Shown: in pieces, positions 35,090 through 44,999 of the stretch
Layout of the letters: each line of letters starts with the position of its first letter
How positions within the stretch are numbered: position 1 is the first letter of the stretch
DNA from: Gemmatimonadota bacterium
GTDB taxonomy: Bacteria; Gemmatimonadota; Gemmatimonadetes; Longimicrobiales; Gaopeijiaceae
Direction: 5' to 3'
Length of the DNA stretch: 64,000 nt
Assembly (NCBI GenBank): GCA_041390125.1
Contig: JAWKQN010000022.1
Span: forward strand, 5,451-69,450
The notes under the pieces: generated by a model
The model's database searches: none
What the model was told of the DNA's origin: nothing
What the model saw: only the letters and a program-made list of their open reading frames with translations
Translations under genes and position numbers: made by a program

Positions 35090-37776
35090 GCCCGGCCGAC
35101 TGGCGCCGGCTGGAGGAGCTGCTGCATGCGGCTTCCCAGCGGCCCCCGCACGAGCGCGCGGCGTTCCTCGCGGAGGTGACGGCGGGGGACACCACGCTGG
35201 CCGCCGAGATCATGAGCCTCCTCGACGAGCTGGACGCGGACCCCGCATTCCTCCAGACCCCGGTGCTGCACATCCGGGGAAGCCCGGCGGACGACGCGGA
35301 GGAGCGGCTGGGTCCCTACCGCATCGTCCGCCCGCTCGGCGGCGGGGGGATGGGCGATGTCTATCTCGCGGTGCGCGACGATCCCTACCAACTCGTCGCG
35401 GTCAAGCGCGTGCGGGGCGAGCTGGGAGGTCCGGAGGCGGATCGCCGCTTCCGCAACGAGGGTCGGATCCTCGCGGCCCTGAGCCATCCCAACATCGCAC
35501 GCCTGCTCGACGTCGGCACTGATCGGGCCGGGCGTCCCTACGTGGTGATGGAGTACGTGCCCGGTGTGCCCGTGGACCAGCACGCCGATGCGGAACGCCT
35601 CGACATCCCCGCCCGCATCCGCCTCTTCCAGACGCTCTGCTCGGCGGTGCAGCACGCGCACCAGAGCCTCATCGTCCATCGGGACATCAAGCCCGCCAAC
35701 GTCCTCGTCACCGAGGACGGGACGCCCAAGCTGCTCGACTTCGGGATCGGCAAGATCCTGGACGCGGATGCGGGAACGGTGGGACTGACGCGCACGGAGC
35801 ATCGCGCGCTGACCCCCGAGTACGCGTCGCCGGAGCAGATCCGCGGGGAGGCCATCACCACGGCGACCGACATCTACTCCCTGGGCGTGTTGCTCCACGA
35901 GCTCCTCGGCGGTCGGCGGCCGTTCGGGGATGGAGGGCTCAGCGGGCGCGCGCTGGAAGACCGCATCCTGGAGCGGGAGCCACCGCCACCCAGCGCGGCG
36001 CTCCTGCGCGACCCGGACGCACAGGTGCGCGCACGCGGACGTGCCCTGACCGGCGACCTCGACACCATCGTGCTCAAGGCGATGCGCAAGGAGCCGTATC
36101 GGCGCTACACGTCGGCCGCCGCGCTCGCCGAGGACCTGCAACGTCACCTGGACGGGCTGCCGGTGCTGGCCCGACCCACCACGCTCGGGTACCGCACCGG
36201 CAAGTTCGTGCGACGCCATCGGCTCCCGGTGGGCATCGGCAGCCTGCTCGCCGTCACGCTGCTCGCCTCCACGACGGTCGCGCGCGCGCAGGCGCACCGG
36301 ATCCAGGAGGAATCGCAACGCGTCGCGCACGAACGTGACAAGGCCTTCCAGGTCCGCACGTTCCTGCTGGAGACGTTTGGAGCCACGGGGCCCGATCTGC
36401 CGCTGGGCGGCAACGCCACGGCCCGCGCCCTTCTCGATGCGCGCGCTCGCACGCTGGAGGAGGTCGGCGACCCGGAGCTGCGGGGAGAATTCCTGGACGT
36501 GCTGGCGGAGGGCTACGAGAAGCTCGGGCTCTTCGAGGAGGCCGAGCGGCACGCACGCGCGGGGCTGCGGCTGCGCACCGACCTCTTCGGCCCGCAGCAC
36601 GGGGACGTCGCCACGTCGCTCAACACCCTGGGCTGGATCCTCCACCAGCGTGGGCGCCTCGAAGAGGCGGACTCCCTCCTGCGCACGGCGGTGGCGCTGC
36701 GGCGGACGCTCCATCCGGAGGGACACGAGCAACTGGCGCGCTCGCTCAACGACCTCGGCGTCGTGCGTGAAGCCGCGCGCGACTACGAGGAGGCGGAGCG
36801 CCTGTACCGGGAATCGATGGAGATGCGGCGCGCCGCCCTCGGCGAAGACGACCGCGGGGTTGCGGTGACGGAGAGCAATCTCGCGGTCGTCCAGTATCGA
36901 CTGGGACGCCTCCCGGAAGCGATCGGCACCGCGACGCGCGCGGTGGAGACCTTCCGGCGGGTCAGTGGCCCCGACCATCAGCGCACCCTGATCGTCGAGA
37001 CCAACCTCGCCGCCTTCCGGGTGGCTCAGGGCGACTTCGACGGCGCCATCGACCTGTATCGGGACCTGCTGGCCCGTCGTACGCGCGTGCTGGGGCCTTC
37101 GCACGTGGACGTGGCGTTGACGATGGGCCACCTGGCGGCGGCGCTCCGCCAGGCCGGCGAGATGGAGGAGGCGCGCGCCCTCCTGGAGCGGAGCCTCGCG
37201 CTCCAGCGTGACGCCTACGGAGGCGACCACCCGCTGGTCGCATCCACGATGGCCAACCTGGCGCAGGTGCTGTCGCTGCGGGACGACCACGCCGAGGCGG
37301 CGCGGCACTTCCGGGAGGCGATCGCGGTGCGCGAGCGGCTGGACGGGCGCGCGGCGGTCCCCGCCGCCCTGCTGGAGGCGCTGGCGCTCGAGCTGGAGCG
37401 GCTCGGCACCGCCTCGGAGGCCGAGTCGTTGCGCCGGGAGGCGCTCGCCGCGATCAGCGCCCGGGCGGGCGCGGACTCCCCGCAGGCGGCCGGTGCCCGC
37501 TTCCGCCTGGGCGGCTACCTCCGGCGGAGCGGACAGCCCGCGGAGGCGACCCGCGAGCTGCGTACGGCGCTCGGCCTGTTCGAAACGGCTGCAGCACCCG
37601 ATGCCGCCTGGGTACGCGCGACCCGCGCGGAGCTGGCCCTGGCCTACGCCGACGCGAACGCGTGGGCGGACGCCGCCACCCTGTACGCACAGCTGGAGGC
37701 CGAGGCGCTTCCCGACGCCGACACGCTCGCGGACGTCCTCGACGCCCTGGGCCGACGCATCCGCGCGGCGCGCTGA
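35086..37776 (+). CDS. Ser/Thr protein kinase with TPR tail (PknB-type)
   Basis: 896 residues; the GTG start is set by the overlap with the sigma gene. A short helical N-terminal domain precedes the kinase domain (about 80-350), which has GGGGMGDVY, VAVKR, VHRDIKPAN, DFG and a YASPEQ segment. One transmembrane helix lies near 383-403. The extracytoplasmic part (about 410-890) carries many tetratricopeptide repeats, including the kinesin-light-chain pattern (repeated LNTLG / LNDLG units). The TPRs probably sense or scaffold periplasmic proteins and the kinase acts on the sigma factor or its targets. Kinase plus TPR next to such an ECF sigma is a recurring arrangement in Gemmatimonadota and Acidobacteriota. 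Confidence 0.93.
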   Translation: MSPADWRRLEELLHAASQRPPHERAAFLAEVTAGDTTLAAEIMSLLDELDADPAFLQTPVLHIRGSPADDAEERLGPYRIVRPLGGGGMGDVYLAVRDDPYQLVAVKRVRGELGGPEADRRFRNEGRILAALSHPNIARLLDVGTDRAGRPYVVMEYVPGVPVDQHADAERLDIPARIRLFQTLCSAVQHAHQSLIVHRDIKPANVLVTEDGTPKLLDFGIGKILDADAGTVGLTRTEHRALTPEYASPEQIRGEAITTATDIYSLGVLLHELLGGRRPFGDGGLSGRALEDRILEREPPPPSAALLRDPDAQVRARGRALTGDLDTIVLKAMRKEPYRRYTSAAALAEDLQRHLDGLPVLARPTTLGYRTGKFVRRHRLPVGIGSLLAVTLLASTTVARAQAHRIQEESQRVAHERDKAFQVRTFLLETFGATGPDLPLGGNATARALLDARARTLEEVGDPELRGEFLDVLAEGYEKLGLFEEAERHARAGLRLRTDLFGPQHGDVATSLNTLGWILHQRGRLEEADSLLRTAVALRRTLHPEGHEQLARSLNDLGVVREAARDYEEAERLYRESMEMRRAALGEDDRGVAVTESNLAVVQYRLGRLPEAIGTATRAVETFRRVSGPDHQRTLIVETNLAAFRVAQGDFDGAIDLYRDLLARRTRVLGPSHVDVALTMGHLAAALRQAGEMEEARALLERSLALQRDAYGGDHPLVASTMANLAQVLSLRDDHAEAARHFREAIAVRERLDGRAAVPAALLEALALELERLGTASEAESLRREALAAISARAGADSPQAAGARFRLGGYLRRSGQPAEATRELRTALGLFETAAAPDAAWVRATRAELALAYADANAWADAATLYAQLEAEALPDADTLADVLDALGRRIRAAR

Positions 37777-37798
37777 ACGCGTCCGACCCGCGCGCCGC

Positions 37799-39484
37799 TC
37801 AGGATGCGGGCGGCGTCCCGAAGATCCGACCGAAGAAGTCGCCCGCCTTCCAGGTGGGCCGTGCGCGCCGCATGGCCACATGGTACCCCGTCAGGAAGTT
37901 CACCTGCGCGTGGCTCACCCCCGCCGCGAAGTCGAACCCCTGATCGGCCTCGTCCCGCGGCGTGTGATACACGTCCCGGCGCCAGGCGGCGTTGATGGCG
38001 GAGCCGTCGCGCTCATCACCCGTCTCGAACCCGCTCTTGATGAAGAGCGCCGGGATCCCCTGGCGGATGAAGCTGAAGTGGTCGCTGCGGATGAAGAGCA
38101 CCTGCTCCGGGATGGGATCGGGTCCGATCGCCAATCCCATCCGCGCCGCCGCAGCGCGGACGTCGTCGTCCAACGTGGAGTGATCGGCACCGTAGGGGAC
38201 GATGTCGCGCAGAGGATGGAACAGGAAGGGCATGTCCAACGAGAAGTTGGCGACGATGCTCTCCTGTGGGACCGTCGGATGCCGCACCCAATAGTCGGAG
38301 CCGAGCAGCCCCCATTCCTCGGCGGTGACGAAGAGGAAGACGACGGAGCGGCGCGGCGCTGCGGGCAGCGCGGTGAAGGCGCGTGCGATCTCCAACACGA
38401 TGGCCGACCCGGACGCGTTGTCGTGAGCGCCGTTGTAGATGGAGTCCCCGTCGACGGCGACCCCGACGCCGAAATGGTCGATGTGCGCGACGTAGACCAC
38501 GTGCTCGTCGCGCAGGTCGGGATCGGACCCTTCCAGGCGCGCCACCAGGTTGTGGCTCTCGACGCTGCGGTGGCGCGTCCGGGTGGTCAGTGTCGCCGTG
38601 ACCGGGAGCTCCATCCGCTGCGGGACGCTCGCACTGGCGCGCGCCAGCACGGAATCCAGGGGCACGGGCGAACCGGCGAAGAGCACCTCCACGGCGCCGC
38701 TGTTCAGGGTCGCGGATCCCTGGATGGGGCTCTCGCCGGCGCTGGTCTCCTCGCCCCGGGTCCAGGCGAACCCTCCGCGCTGTGCGCGAGCCACGCTGAC
38801 GTCCCAGCGGAAGCGCGGATCGTCGGGCGCGTTGAACGAGATCAACCCCACGGCCCCGCGTGCGGCGGCTTCGTCCCGCTTGACGCCGCCGGAGGAATAG
38901 TAGGCGCGCGGATTCGAGGGCAGGGACGGCGGCGCTCCGCTCAGGACCGCGACGATCCTCCCCTCCACGTCCAGCCCTTCGTAGTCGTCATAGCCGAACC
39001 CGGGGGCGCTGACCCCATAGCCCGCGAAGACGACGGGCGCTGTCACGGTGGCGTCTTCGCGGTTGGGGTCGGGCGACAGGTAGTAGTCCGTGCCATACTC
39101 CAGCGGGAGCGAGCGGCCCTCGCGCTCCAGCGTCATGCGGCTGGCGGACGCGTCCACCAGGCTCTCACGCAGCGTCACGGCCTGGCGGAAGCCCCCGTCC
39201 TCCCCCGCCGGCGCCAGTCCCAGGTCCCGGAGCTGCGTCTCCACGTAGCGCGAGGCCCCTTCGTAGCCGGGCGTACCCGGCGCCCGCCCGAGCAGGCTGT
39301 CGGCCGCCAGCGCGCGGATGTGGCCTTCCACCGCCGCGGGGCGCACCGCGGCCAGCGCCGCGTCCACCGCGGGCGAATCGAGCGCGACGTCCGAGGTCGG
39401 ACCGTCGTCCGCGGGCGCGCAGGCCGTGAGGACGACGAGCGCGGCGGGGACCCGCGGGACGCGGCGCGATCTTGAACGGGGCAT
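37799..39484 (-). CDS. M28-family metallopeptidase lipoprotein with PA domain
   Basis: 561 residues from ATG 39484, with GGAG 7 nt upstream. The lipobox VLTAC anchors it. A PA domain insert (about 130-245) is recognisable from APVVFAGYGV and GAVGLISFN. The catalytic M28 domain carries the di-zinc ligands: His in AHIDHFG, Asp in NGAHDNASG, Glu-Glu in TAEEWGLLG, Asp in SLDMP, and His in YHTPRDE. It would act as an aminopeptidase or carboxypeptidase in the periplasm or at the surface. The esterase gene ends 23 bp upstream on the same strand, so they probably form an operon. Confidence 0.92.
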   Translation of the reverse strand: MPRSRSRRVPRVPAALVVLTACAPADDGPTSDVALDSPAVDAALAAVRPAAVEGHIRALAADSLLGRAPGTPGYEGASRYVETQLRDLGLAPAGEDGGFRQAVTLRESLVDASASRMTLEREGRSLPLEYGTDYYLSPDPNREDATVTAPVVFAGYGVSAPGFGYDDYEGLDVEGRIVAVLSGAPPSLPSNPRAYYSSGGVKRDEAAARGAVGLISFNAPDDPRFRWDVSVARAQRGGFAWTRGEETSAGESPIQGSATLNSGAVEVLFAGSPVPLDSVLARASASVPQRMELPVTATLTTRTRHRSVESHNLVARLEGSDPDLRDEHVVYVAHIDHFGVGVAVDGDSIYNGAHDNASGSAIVLEIARAFTALPAAPRRSVVFLFVTAEEWGLLGSDYWVRHPTVPQESIVANFSLDMPFLFHPLRDIVPYGADHSTLDDDVRAAAARMGLAIGPDPIPEQVLFIRSDHFSFIRQGIPALFIKSGFETGDERDGSAINAAWRRDVYHTPRDEADQGFDFAAGVSHAQVNFLTGYHVAMRRARPTWKAGDFFGRIFGTPPAS

Positions 39485-39507
39485 CGGGATCTCCAGGGTC
39501 GGGAGGG

Positions 39508-41271
39508 TCAGTACCGCCAACTCGTGAGGTCGGCGCCGCGCGGTGCGCTGCGCTCGATCCGGTCCACGATGCGAGGTGCGAACATCTGGATGTAGCGCAG
39601 CCGGGAGTACCCGTTCCCGCGCGTGTGATCCCCGTTCCAGCAATGCTCGGCACGGTCGCCGTAGTCGACCTCTCCGGCGTAGTAGGGATCGGTCGTGGAC
39701 TCCAGGAACTCCTCCGCCAGGTAGACGGCGTTGTTGAGGTAGTAGTTGTCCATGTCGCCCACGTAGATGTGCAGCTTGCCCGCCACGCGCGGCCCCAGCG
39801 TCGTCCAGTCCCGCTGCAGGATGTGCGTGAGGTCGTAGTTGTCCCGCCAGTAGGCGGCCACCGAGGGGTCGATCTCCCCCGTGCGCTTGTCCCAGATGGG
39901 CTTGGGATACCCGTCCTCGCCGACCGGCGAATACACCGCCTGCCAGATGTCCCACTGGTCGCCGGAGCGCCCGCGGCTGGCGATCGCCATCTCGCGGTGG
40001 TTCATCTGCTCGAGCGTGGCGGTCAGGTGCCCCTTGTAGTTCCGGAATCCCGGGCGCGGGGTGCGGCGGAACGGCCCCTCCGTGTAGTAGGCGTTCCGGT
40101 CCTCGTACAGGTTCACGACCGTGTAGGCCCGGAAGTCGATGGGATCGGGACAGGCGATGAAGGCGCCGTTGTACTCGTCGGGATAGAACACCTGGGCGGC
40201 CATGGCCTCCCACCCGCCCGTCGATCCGCCGTACAGGAAGCGCGCCCATCCCTCCCCCAGCCCGCGGAAGCGCCGCTCGATCTCGGGGATCAGCTCGTAC
40301 GTGATGGCATCGCCGTAGGGCCCCAGGTTGGCGGAGTTCACGGCATAGGAGTCGTCGTAGTACGGGTTGGCATGCTGGATCTCGATGACCAGCATCCGGG
40401 GGAAGTCCGGACCCGTCCACTCCTGGTGCAGGGCCCAGGCGGCGGAATCCTGCACATGGTTGTAGCAGTCCAGATCGAAGCGCGCGCTGTACTCGCAGGG
40501 CGTGTCGAGGTCGGGCGGCGTCTCGCGCCAGCCGCCGAAGTCGTACGGGAAGTGGCCGTGGAAGACGGCGAGCGGGTAGCGCGCCTGCGGGTGCGTGTCG
40601 AATCCGGCGGGCAGCAGGACGTGCGCGCCCAGGTACATGTCCGTTCCCCAGAACTCGGACAGCCGTTCACTCCGGATCCGGACGTGCTTCACGAACGGGG
40701 TCTCCGGCGGATCGGGGATCGCGGGGATGGTCTCGGTGAGCTCCAGGCGCAGCGGTGTCCGTGAGCCCGGGTCCACCTGGAGGGCCGCCGCCACCGAATG
40801 CAGGTTGCCGGGTTTGCGACTCCACACCTGCCCCTCGCCGCGGTCCGGCGGCAGCTTCACCACGTGTCCGTCCGAACGTCGGAAGGTCTCGTAGCGGTTC
40901 AGCAGCGCCTGCACGCGATAGGGTCCGGCCGGGAGCCCCCCGAGCGCTGGAACCGGATAGCCGAACGCGCTGCCATCCACCGTGCGGGTCGTGCCCGGCG
41001 CCCACCCCTCCACGTCCACGCCGAACACCTGTGCGCTGGTGACGTTGTCGTTGACCTGGAAGCGGGGCTCGCCGGTGGTATCCGCGGAGATGAGCAGGAG
41101 GAGCCGCCCGTCCACCGCGCCCTCCGCCGCGCCCTCGGGGAGCAGCACGTCGAACGACAGCGGCGCGGCGGCCGGCGGCCCCCCTCCCCCACCGCAGGCG
41201 AGCGGGCCCAGGAGCGGAAGCAGGAGGACCAGGCGGGCGGCCAGGGCCGGAAACCGACGCGGGGCGGACAT
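39508..41271 (-). CDS. secreted alpha/beta-hydrolase esterase lipoprotein
   Basis: 587 residues. Signal peptide with lipobox GPLAC (Cys about 26), then a Gly-rich linker and a beta-rich N-terminal domain (about 45-200). The catalytic domain resembles the putative esterase/esterase D family: nucleophile Ser in GGSTGGWEAMA (about residue 349), preceded by an FHGHFPYDFGG segment; a His near the C-terminus (CWNGDHTRGNG) is a candidate for the triad. It is likely an exported carbohydrate or lipid ester hydrolase. It is cotranscribed with the M28 peptidase and divergent from the M48 peptidase. Confidence 0.82.
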   Translation of the reverse strand: MSAPRRFPALAARLVLLLPLLGPLACGGGGGPPAAAPLSFDVLLPEGAAEGAVDGRLLLLISADTTGEPRFQVNDNVTSAQVFGVDVEGWAPGTTRTVDGSAFGYPVPALGGLPAGPYRVQALLNRYETFRRSDGHVVKLPPDRGEGQVWSRKPGNLHSVAAALQVDPGSRTPLRLELTETIPAIPDPPETPFVKHVRIRSERLSEFWGTDMYLGAHVLLPAGFDTHPQARYPLAVFHGHFPYDFGGWRETPPDLDTPCEYSARFDLDCYNHVQDSAAWALHQEWTGPDFPRMLVIEIQHANPYYDDSYAVNSANLGPYGDAITYELIPEIERRFRGLGEGWARFLYGGSTGGWEAMAAQVFYPDEYNGAFIACPDPIDFRAYTVVNLYEDRNAYYTEGPFRRTPRPGFRNYKGHLTATLEQMNHREMAIASRGRSGDQWDIWQAVYSPVGEDGYPKPIWDKRTGEIDPSVAAYWRDNYDLTHILQRDWTTLGPRVAGKLHIYVGDMDNYYLNNAVYLAEEFLESTTDPYYAGEVDYGDRAEHCWNGDHTRGNGYSRLRYIQMFAPRIVDRIERSAPRGADLTSWRY

Positions 41272-41604
41272 CGTCGACGACTCCTTCAGGGGACGCAGCC
41301 CAGCGTCGAGCATGAGGGCGCCGGGCCGGATGGATCCTAGCGTGCGGCGAACCGCGCGGCATCCCCTGCGACGGTCCCGACCAGCGCCGCCGATCCCGGT
41401 CGAAGGACCCACCGCTCTACGCGAGGGGACACGAGATCCGGTTGCTCCCGCAGCACGTGGAGCGTGTTTCGGTCCGCGTCACCGTGCACGAACTCCCGGT
41501 GGAATCCGGGGCCCGTCCGCCCGATCCCGTAGGCTCTCGCCAGGCACGGATGTGGAATCCTCGAGGGCAGCACCGAACCCTCGTCCCCCCCGGAGCCACA
41601 CACG
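41272..41604. other. divergent intergenic region
   Basis: 333 bases between the leftward esterase and the rightward M48 peptidase genes. It should hold both promoters. No repeat, riboswitch or small gene was recognised. Confidence 0.4.
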
Positions 41605-43062
41605 ATGCGCATCGAGCCTTCCTTCGTCCCGACCGCGCTGCTCGGCCTGTCGCTCGGCCTCGCGGCCGCCGGCTGCGCCACCAATCCCGCGACAGGCGAC
41701 ACGCAGCTCTCCCTCATCTCCGAGGAGCAGGAGATCCAGATGGGGCAGCAGGCCGCCCAACAGGTGGAGACATCCATTGGGCTGGTGGAGGATCCGGAGC
41801 TGCAGGAGTACGTCTCCCGGATCGGGCAGTCCCTCGCGGCCGAGTCGGAACGGCCCGACCTGCCGTGGAGCTTCCAGGTGGTGGACGATCCAGGCGTCAA
41901 CGCCTTCGCGCTCCCGGGTGGCTTCATCTACGTCACGCGCGGGATCCTGGCGACCTTCATGTCCGAAGCGGAGCTGGCGGCCGTCCTCGGACACGAGATC
42001 GGGCACGTGACCGCGCGCCACAGCGTCAATCAGTTGAGCCAACAACAGGTGCTCGGGGGGCTGGCCGGGCTCGGCGCCGCCGTCTTCGATCTCGGCTCCA
42101 CCACGCAGGGACTCCTGGGAACCGGTTTGAACCTGCTGTTCCTCAAGTACAGCCGGGACGACGAGCGGGAGGCCGACGAGTTGGGACTGCGCTACATGAC
42201 GCGCGAGCGCTACGCTCCGCGCGAGATGCTGGATGTGTTCCGCACGCTCCAGCGTGTGGGTGAGAGCGCGGGAGGATCCGGAACACCCGGGTGGCTGTCC
42301 ACCCACCCCGCGCCCGCGGACCGGCTGGAGCGGATCGCCGAGCGCATCGACCAGGACACGGTGGACCTCGCCGATCCGGTGGTGGAGCGCGCAGCCTACC
42401 TGCAGCAGGTGGACGGTCTCGTCTACGGGCAGGACCCGCGCAACGGCTTCTTCCGCGATCAGGTCTTCCTGCACCCCGAGCTGGCGTTCCGGCTCCAGTT
42501 CCCACAGGGCTGGCAGACGCGCAACCTGCCGCAGGCCGTCGTGGGCTCCAGCCCGGATCAGCAGGCGGCGCTGCAGCTGACGCTGGTGGAGGGCTCCTCC
42601 GCCTCCGCGGCCGTGCAGGCGTTCGGTGGGCAGGACGGCGTTCGCCTGGGCCAGGCCTCCACCACCCGCATCGACGGCCTCCCGGCGGCGGTCGGCGGCT
42701 TCGAGGCCGACGCGGAGCAGGGCACGCTCCGGGGCCTCGTCGCCGCCATCGAGTACGAGGGTCGGGTCTACCAGATCCTCGGATACACGGGCGCTTCGGC
42801 CTTCGCGAGCTGGGAAGGGACGTTCCGCGAGACGATGGGGAGCTTCGGTGCGGTACGCGACGCCTCCACCCTGGACGTCGAGCCTCGTCGCCTGGACCTG
42901 GTCCGGATCGGCACGGCGCTGGATCTCCAGGCCTTTGCCCGTCAGCACAGCCCGGGCGCCGACGTGGAGACGCTCTCGCTCATCAACGGGGTTCCCGCGG
43001 ACGGCACGCTGGAACCCGGTACCTGGAAGCGGATCGTGGGCGACGCGCGCTTCGGCAACTGA
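41605..43062 (+). CDS. M48-family zinc metalloprotease lipoprotein (BepA/LoiP-like)
   Basis: 485 residues. Signal peptide with lipobox AAAGC at Cys24. The peptidase domain (about 35-240) has the zinc motif HEIGH near 130 and the third ligand in EREADELG near 188. The C-terminal part (about 270-480) includes a LysM-like end (RLDLVRIG...LINGVP...LEPGTWKRIV), common in this family. Homologues degrade or help assemble outer-membrane proteins in the periplasm. Confidence 0.93.
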   Translation: MRIEPSFVPTALLGLSLGLAAAGCATNPATGDTQLSLISEEQEIQMGQQAAQQVETSIGLVEDPELQEYVSRIGQSLAAESERPDLPWSFQVVDDPGVNAFALPGGFIYVTRGILATFMSEAELAAVLGHEIGHVTARHSVNQLSQQQVLGGLAGLGAAVFDLGSTTQGLLGTGLNLLFLKYSRDDEREADELGLRYMTRERYAPREMLDVFRTLQRVGESAGGSGTPGWLSTHPAPADRLERIAERIDQDTVDLADPVVERAAYLQQVDGLVYGQDPRNGFFRDQVFLHPELAFRLQFPQGWQTRNLPQAVVGSSPDQQAALQLTLVEGSSASAAVQAFGGQDGVRLGQASTTRIDGLPAAVGGFEADAEQGTLRGLVAAIEYEGRVYQILGYTGASAFASWEGTFRETMGSFGAVRDASTLDVEPRRLDLVRIGTALDLQAFARQHSPGADVETLSLINGVPADGTLEPGTWKRIVGDARFGN

Positions 43063-43174
43063 GCGACGCGCATTCCGCACCCTGGCCCGCGGGCGATCCG
43101 GATGATGGCGGGCGGCCTGCGGCACGACGCCATCGTATGGCCCCCTGCACGTGTCGGGGGTTACGCTCCCACCC

Positions 43175-43582
43175 ATGGTGGAAGAGATCTCGGTCCGCAC
43201 GACGGGTCAGGGACTGCACGAGGTCACCCCTGCGATCCAGCGCGTGGTGACCGACGCCGGCTGCACGGATGGCCTCTGCACCGTCCTCATCCGGCACACC
43301 TCGGCCAGCCTCACGATCCAGGAGAACGCGGATCCGTCCGCGCGGCACGACCTGGAGCGCTGGATGGAGCGCATGGTGCCGGAGGGACAGGCGTGGTTCA
43401 CGCACACGTCCGAGGGGCCGGACGACATGCCTTCCCACATCCGCGCGGCCCTCACGTCCACCACCCTGTCCATCCCGGTCCTGGGCGGCCGGCTGGCGCT
43501 GGGCACCTGGCAAGGGATCTACGTCTGGGAGCATCGGCGTCGCGGCTCGGCACGGCGGTTGGTCGTGCACGTGGGGCCGTAG
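43175..43582 (+). CDS. YjbQ/UPF0047 family protein
   Basis: 135 residues from ATG 43175; the frame is open from GTG 43151 without a ribosome binding site. Signature segments are LIRHTSASLTIQENAD and PSHIRAALTSTTLSIPV, ending in GTWQGIYVWEHR. The family is a small beta-barrel trimer with a metal site; E. coli YjbQ shows weak thiamin phosphate synthase activity, but the cellular role is unclear. Confidence 0.93.
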   Translation: MVEEISVRTTGQGLHEVTPAIQRVVTDAGCTDGLCTVLIRHTSASLTIQENADPSARHDLERWMERMVPEGQAWFTHTSEGPDDMPSHIRAALTSTTLSIPVLGGRLALGTWQGIYVWEHRRRGSARRLVVHVGP

Positions 43583-43691
43583 CAGCCCGCGGGACCGCGC
43601 GGCACCCGCGGCATCCTCGCTGCCACCCCTGTCGTCGCTGCGCGCTCCCGCGCATGTTGGGCGCTTCCACTCCCTCCGCCCCGGAGGCCCC

Positions 43692-44954
43692 ATGACCGCT
43701 TCGCTCGATCGTCGGCAGTTCGCCCGTCTCTTCGCCCTCGGCGGCTCGGCCGCGTTCCTCGGGCACCCTGGCCTGGCGCACGCCGCCCTGCCCGTCCGGA
43801 CGTCGGGAGCAGGCCTGTGGGAGGACGTGCGCGCCCGCTTCCTGATGCCACCCGATCTGACGGTGCTGAACGCCGCCAACCTCTGCCCCTCCCCGCGCTC
43901 GACGCTCGAGCGCGTGCACGCGCTGACGGAGCGGCTGGACCGGGAACCCCTGCCGAGCTTCCGCGCCGAGATGCACGGCGTGAAGGCCGAGACGCGACGC
44001 CGGGTCGCGGCGCACCTGCGTGTCGCGCCGGAGAGCGTCCTCCTCACCCGCAACACGAGTGAGGCCAACAACTGGGTCTCGACCGGACTGGACCTGGGAC
44101 CGGGGGACGAGGTCGTCCTCTTCGGGGACAACCACCCCAGCAACCACCAGGCGTGGACCGAGAAGGCGCGGCGCTTCGGCTACACCGTCACCATCGTGGA
44201 CCCGATCCATCCGCACCCCGGCACCGATCGCTACGTGGAAGCCTTCGCGCGCGCGCTGGGGCCGCGCACGCGCGTCCTGGCGTTCACGCATCTCACCAAT
44301 ACGGCCGGCGACCTGATGCCCGCTGCCGAGCTGTGCGCGCTGGCCCGCGAGCGCGGCGTGCTGAGCCTGGTGGACGGTGCACAGTCCTTCGGGTTGCTGG
44401 ACGTCGATCTGTCGACGTTGGATCCCGACTTCTACTCCGGCAGCGCGCACAAATGGCCGTGCGGCCCGAAGGAGACCGGGGTCCTCTACGTCAACCCGCG
44501 CGTGCAGGAGCGCTTCTGGCCCAGCGTCTACAGCGCCTACACCGGCGAGACCGGCCTCTCGCGCACGCACGAAGGGCTCGGTCAACGGGACGAGCCGGCG
44601 CTGCAGGCGTTCGGCGAGCAGATGGAGTTCCTGTCCGGGATCGGCCAGGCCCGGATCGAAGCGCGCAGCCGGGAGCTGGCGACCGCGCTCCACGATGCCC
44701 TCGTTGCGATCGACGGCGTGCGCATGTGGACGTCACCGCACGCCGATCGGCGGGCCGCGGTGCTCACCTTCGAGCCGGCCGGGCTCGACCCACGGCGCCT
44801 CACGGACGCGCTGGAGGCGGAGGGCATCGTGTGCGCGAACCGGACGGGCGCCGACCGGCCCGGGATCCGCTTCTCGCCGCACTTCTACAACTCCATGGAG
44901 GACGTGGAACGCGCCGCGGAGGCCATCCGCCGTCACGTCCGCCAGGGGCTCTGA
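43692..44954 (+). CDS. Tat-exported class V PLP aminotransferase
   Basis: 420 residues; ATG follows GGAGG by about 4 nt. The N-terminus has a twin-arginine signal (RRQFARL) and a hydrophobic stretch ending AHA, so the protein is probably exported folded with its cofactor. The fold-type I domain carries the PLP Lys in SAHKWPCGPKETG (about 258), and a Thr-Ser pair in RNTSEANNW for phosphate binding. It belongs to the cysteine desulfurase/isopenicillin N epimerase-like branch. Reaction unknown. Confidence 0.88.
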   Translation: MTASLDRRQFARLFALGGSAAFLGHPGLAHAALPVRTSGAGLWEDVRARFLMPPDLTVLNAANLCPSPRSTLERVHALTERLDREPLPSFRAEMHGVKAETRRRVAAHLRVAPESVLLTRNTSEANNWVSTGLDLGPGDEVVLFGDNHPSNHQAWTEKARRFGYTVTIVDPIHPHPGTDRYVEAFARALGPRTRVLAFTHLTNTAGDLMPAAELCALARERGVLSLVDGAQSFGLLDVDLSTLDPDFYSGSAHKWPCGPKETGVLYVNPRVQERFWPSVYSAYTGETGLSRTHEGLGQRDEPALQAFGEQMEFLSGIGQARIEARSRELATALHDALVAIDGVRMWTSPHADRRAAVLTFEPAGLDPRRLTDALEAEGIVCANRTGADRPGIRFSPHFYNSMEDVERAAEAIRRHVRQGL

Positions 44955-44999
44955 CCGGCGGAGGGAGCCCACCCGGCCGTCGGGGGTAGGCGGCGCATC

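Noticed and set aside
34834..37881. Long minus-strand frame opposite the sigma factor and TPR kinase
   Set aside because: It is a codon-bias shadow of the kinase gene with no recognisable domain.
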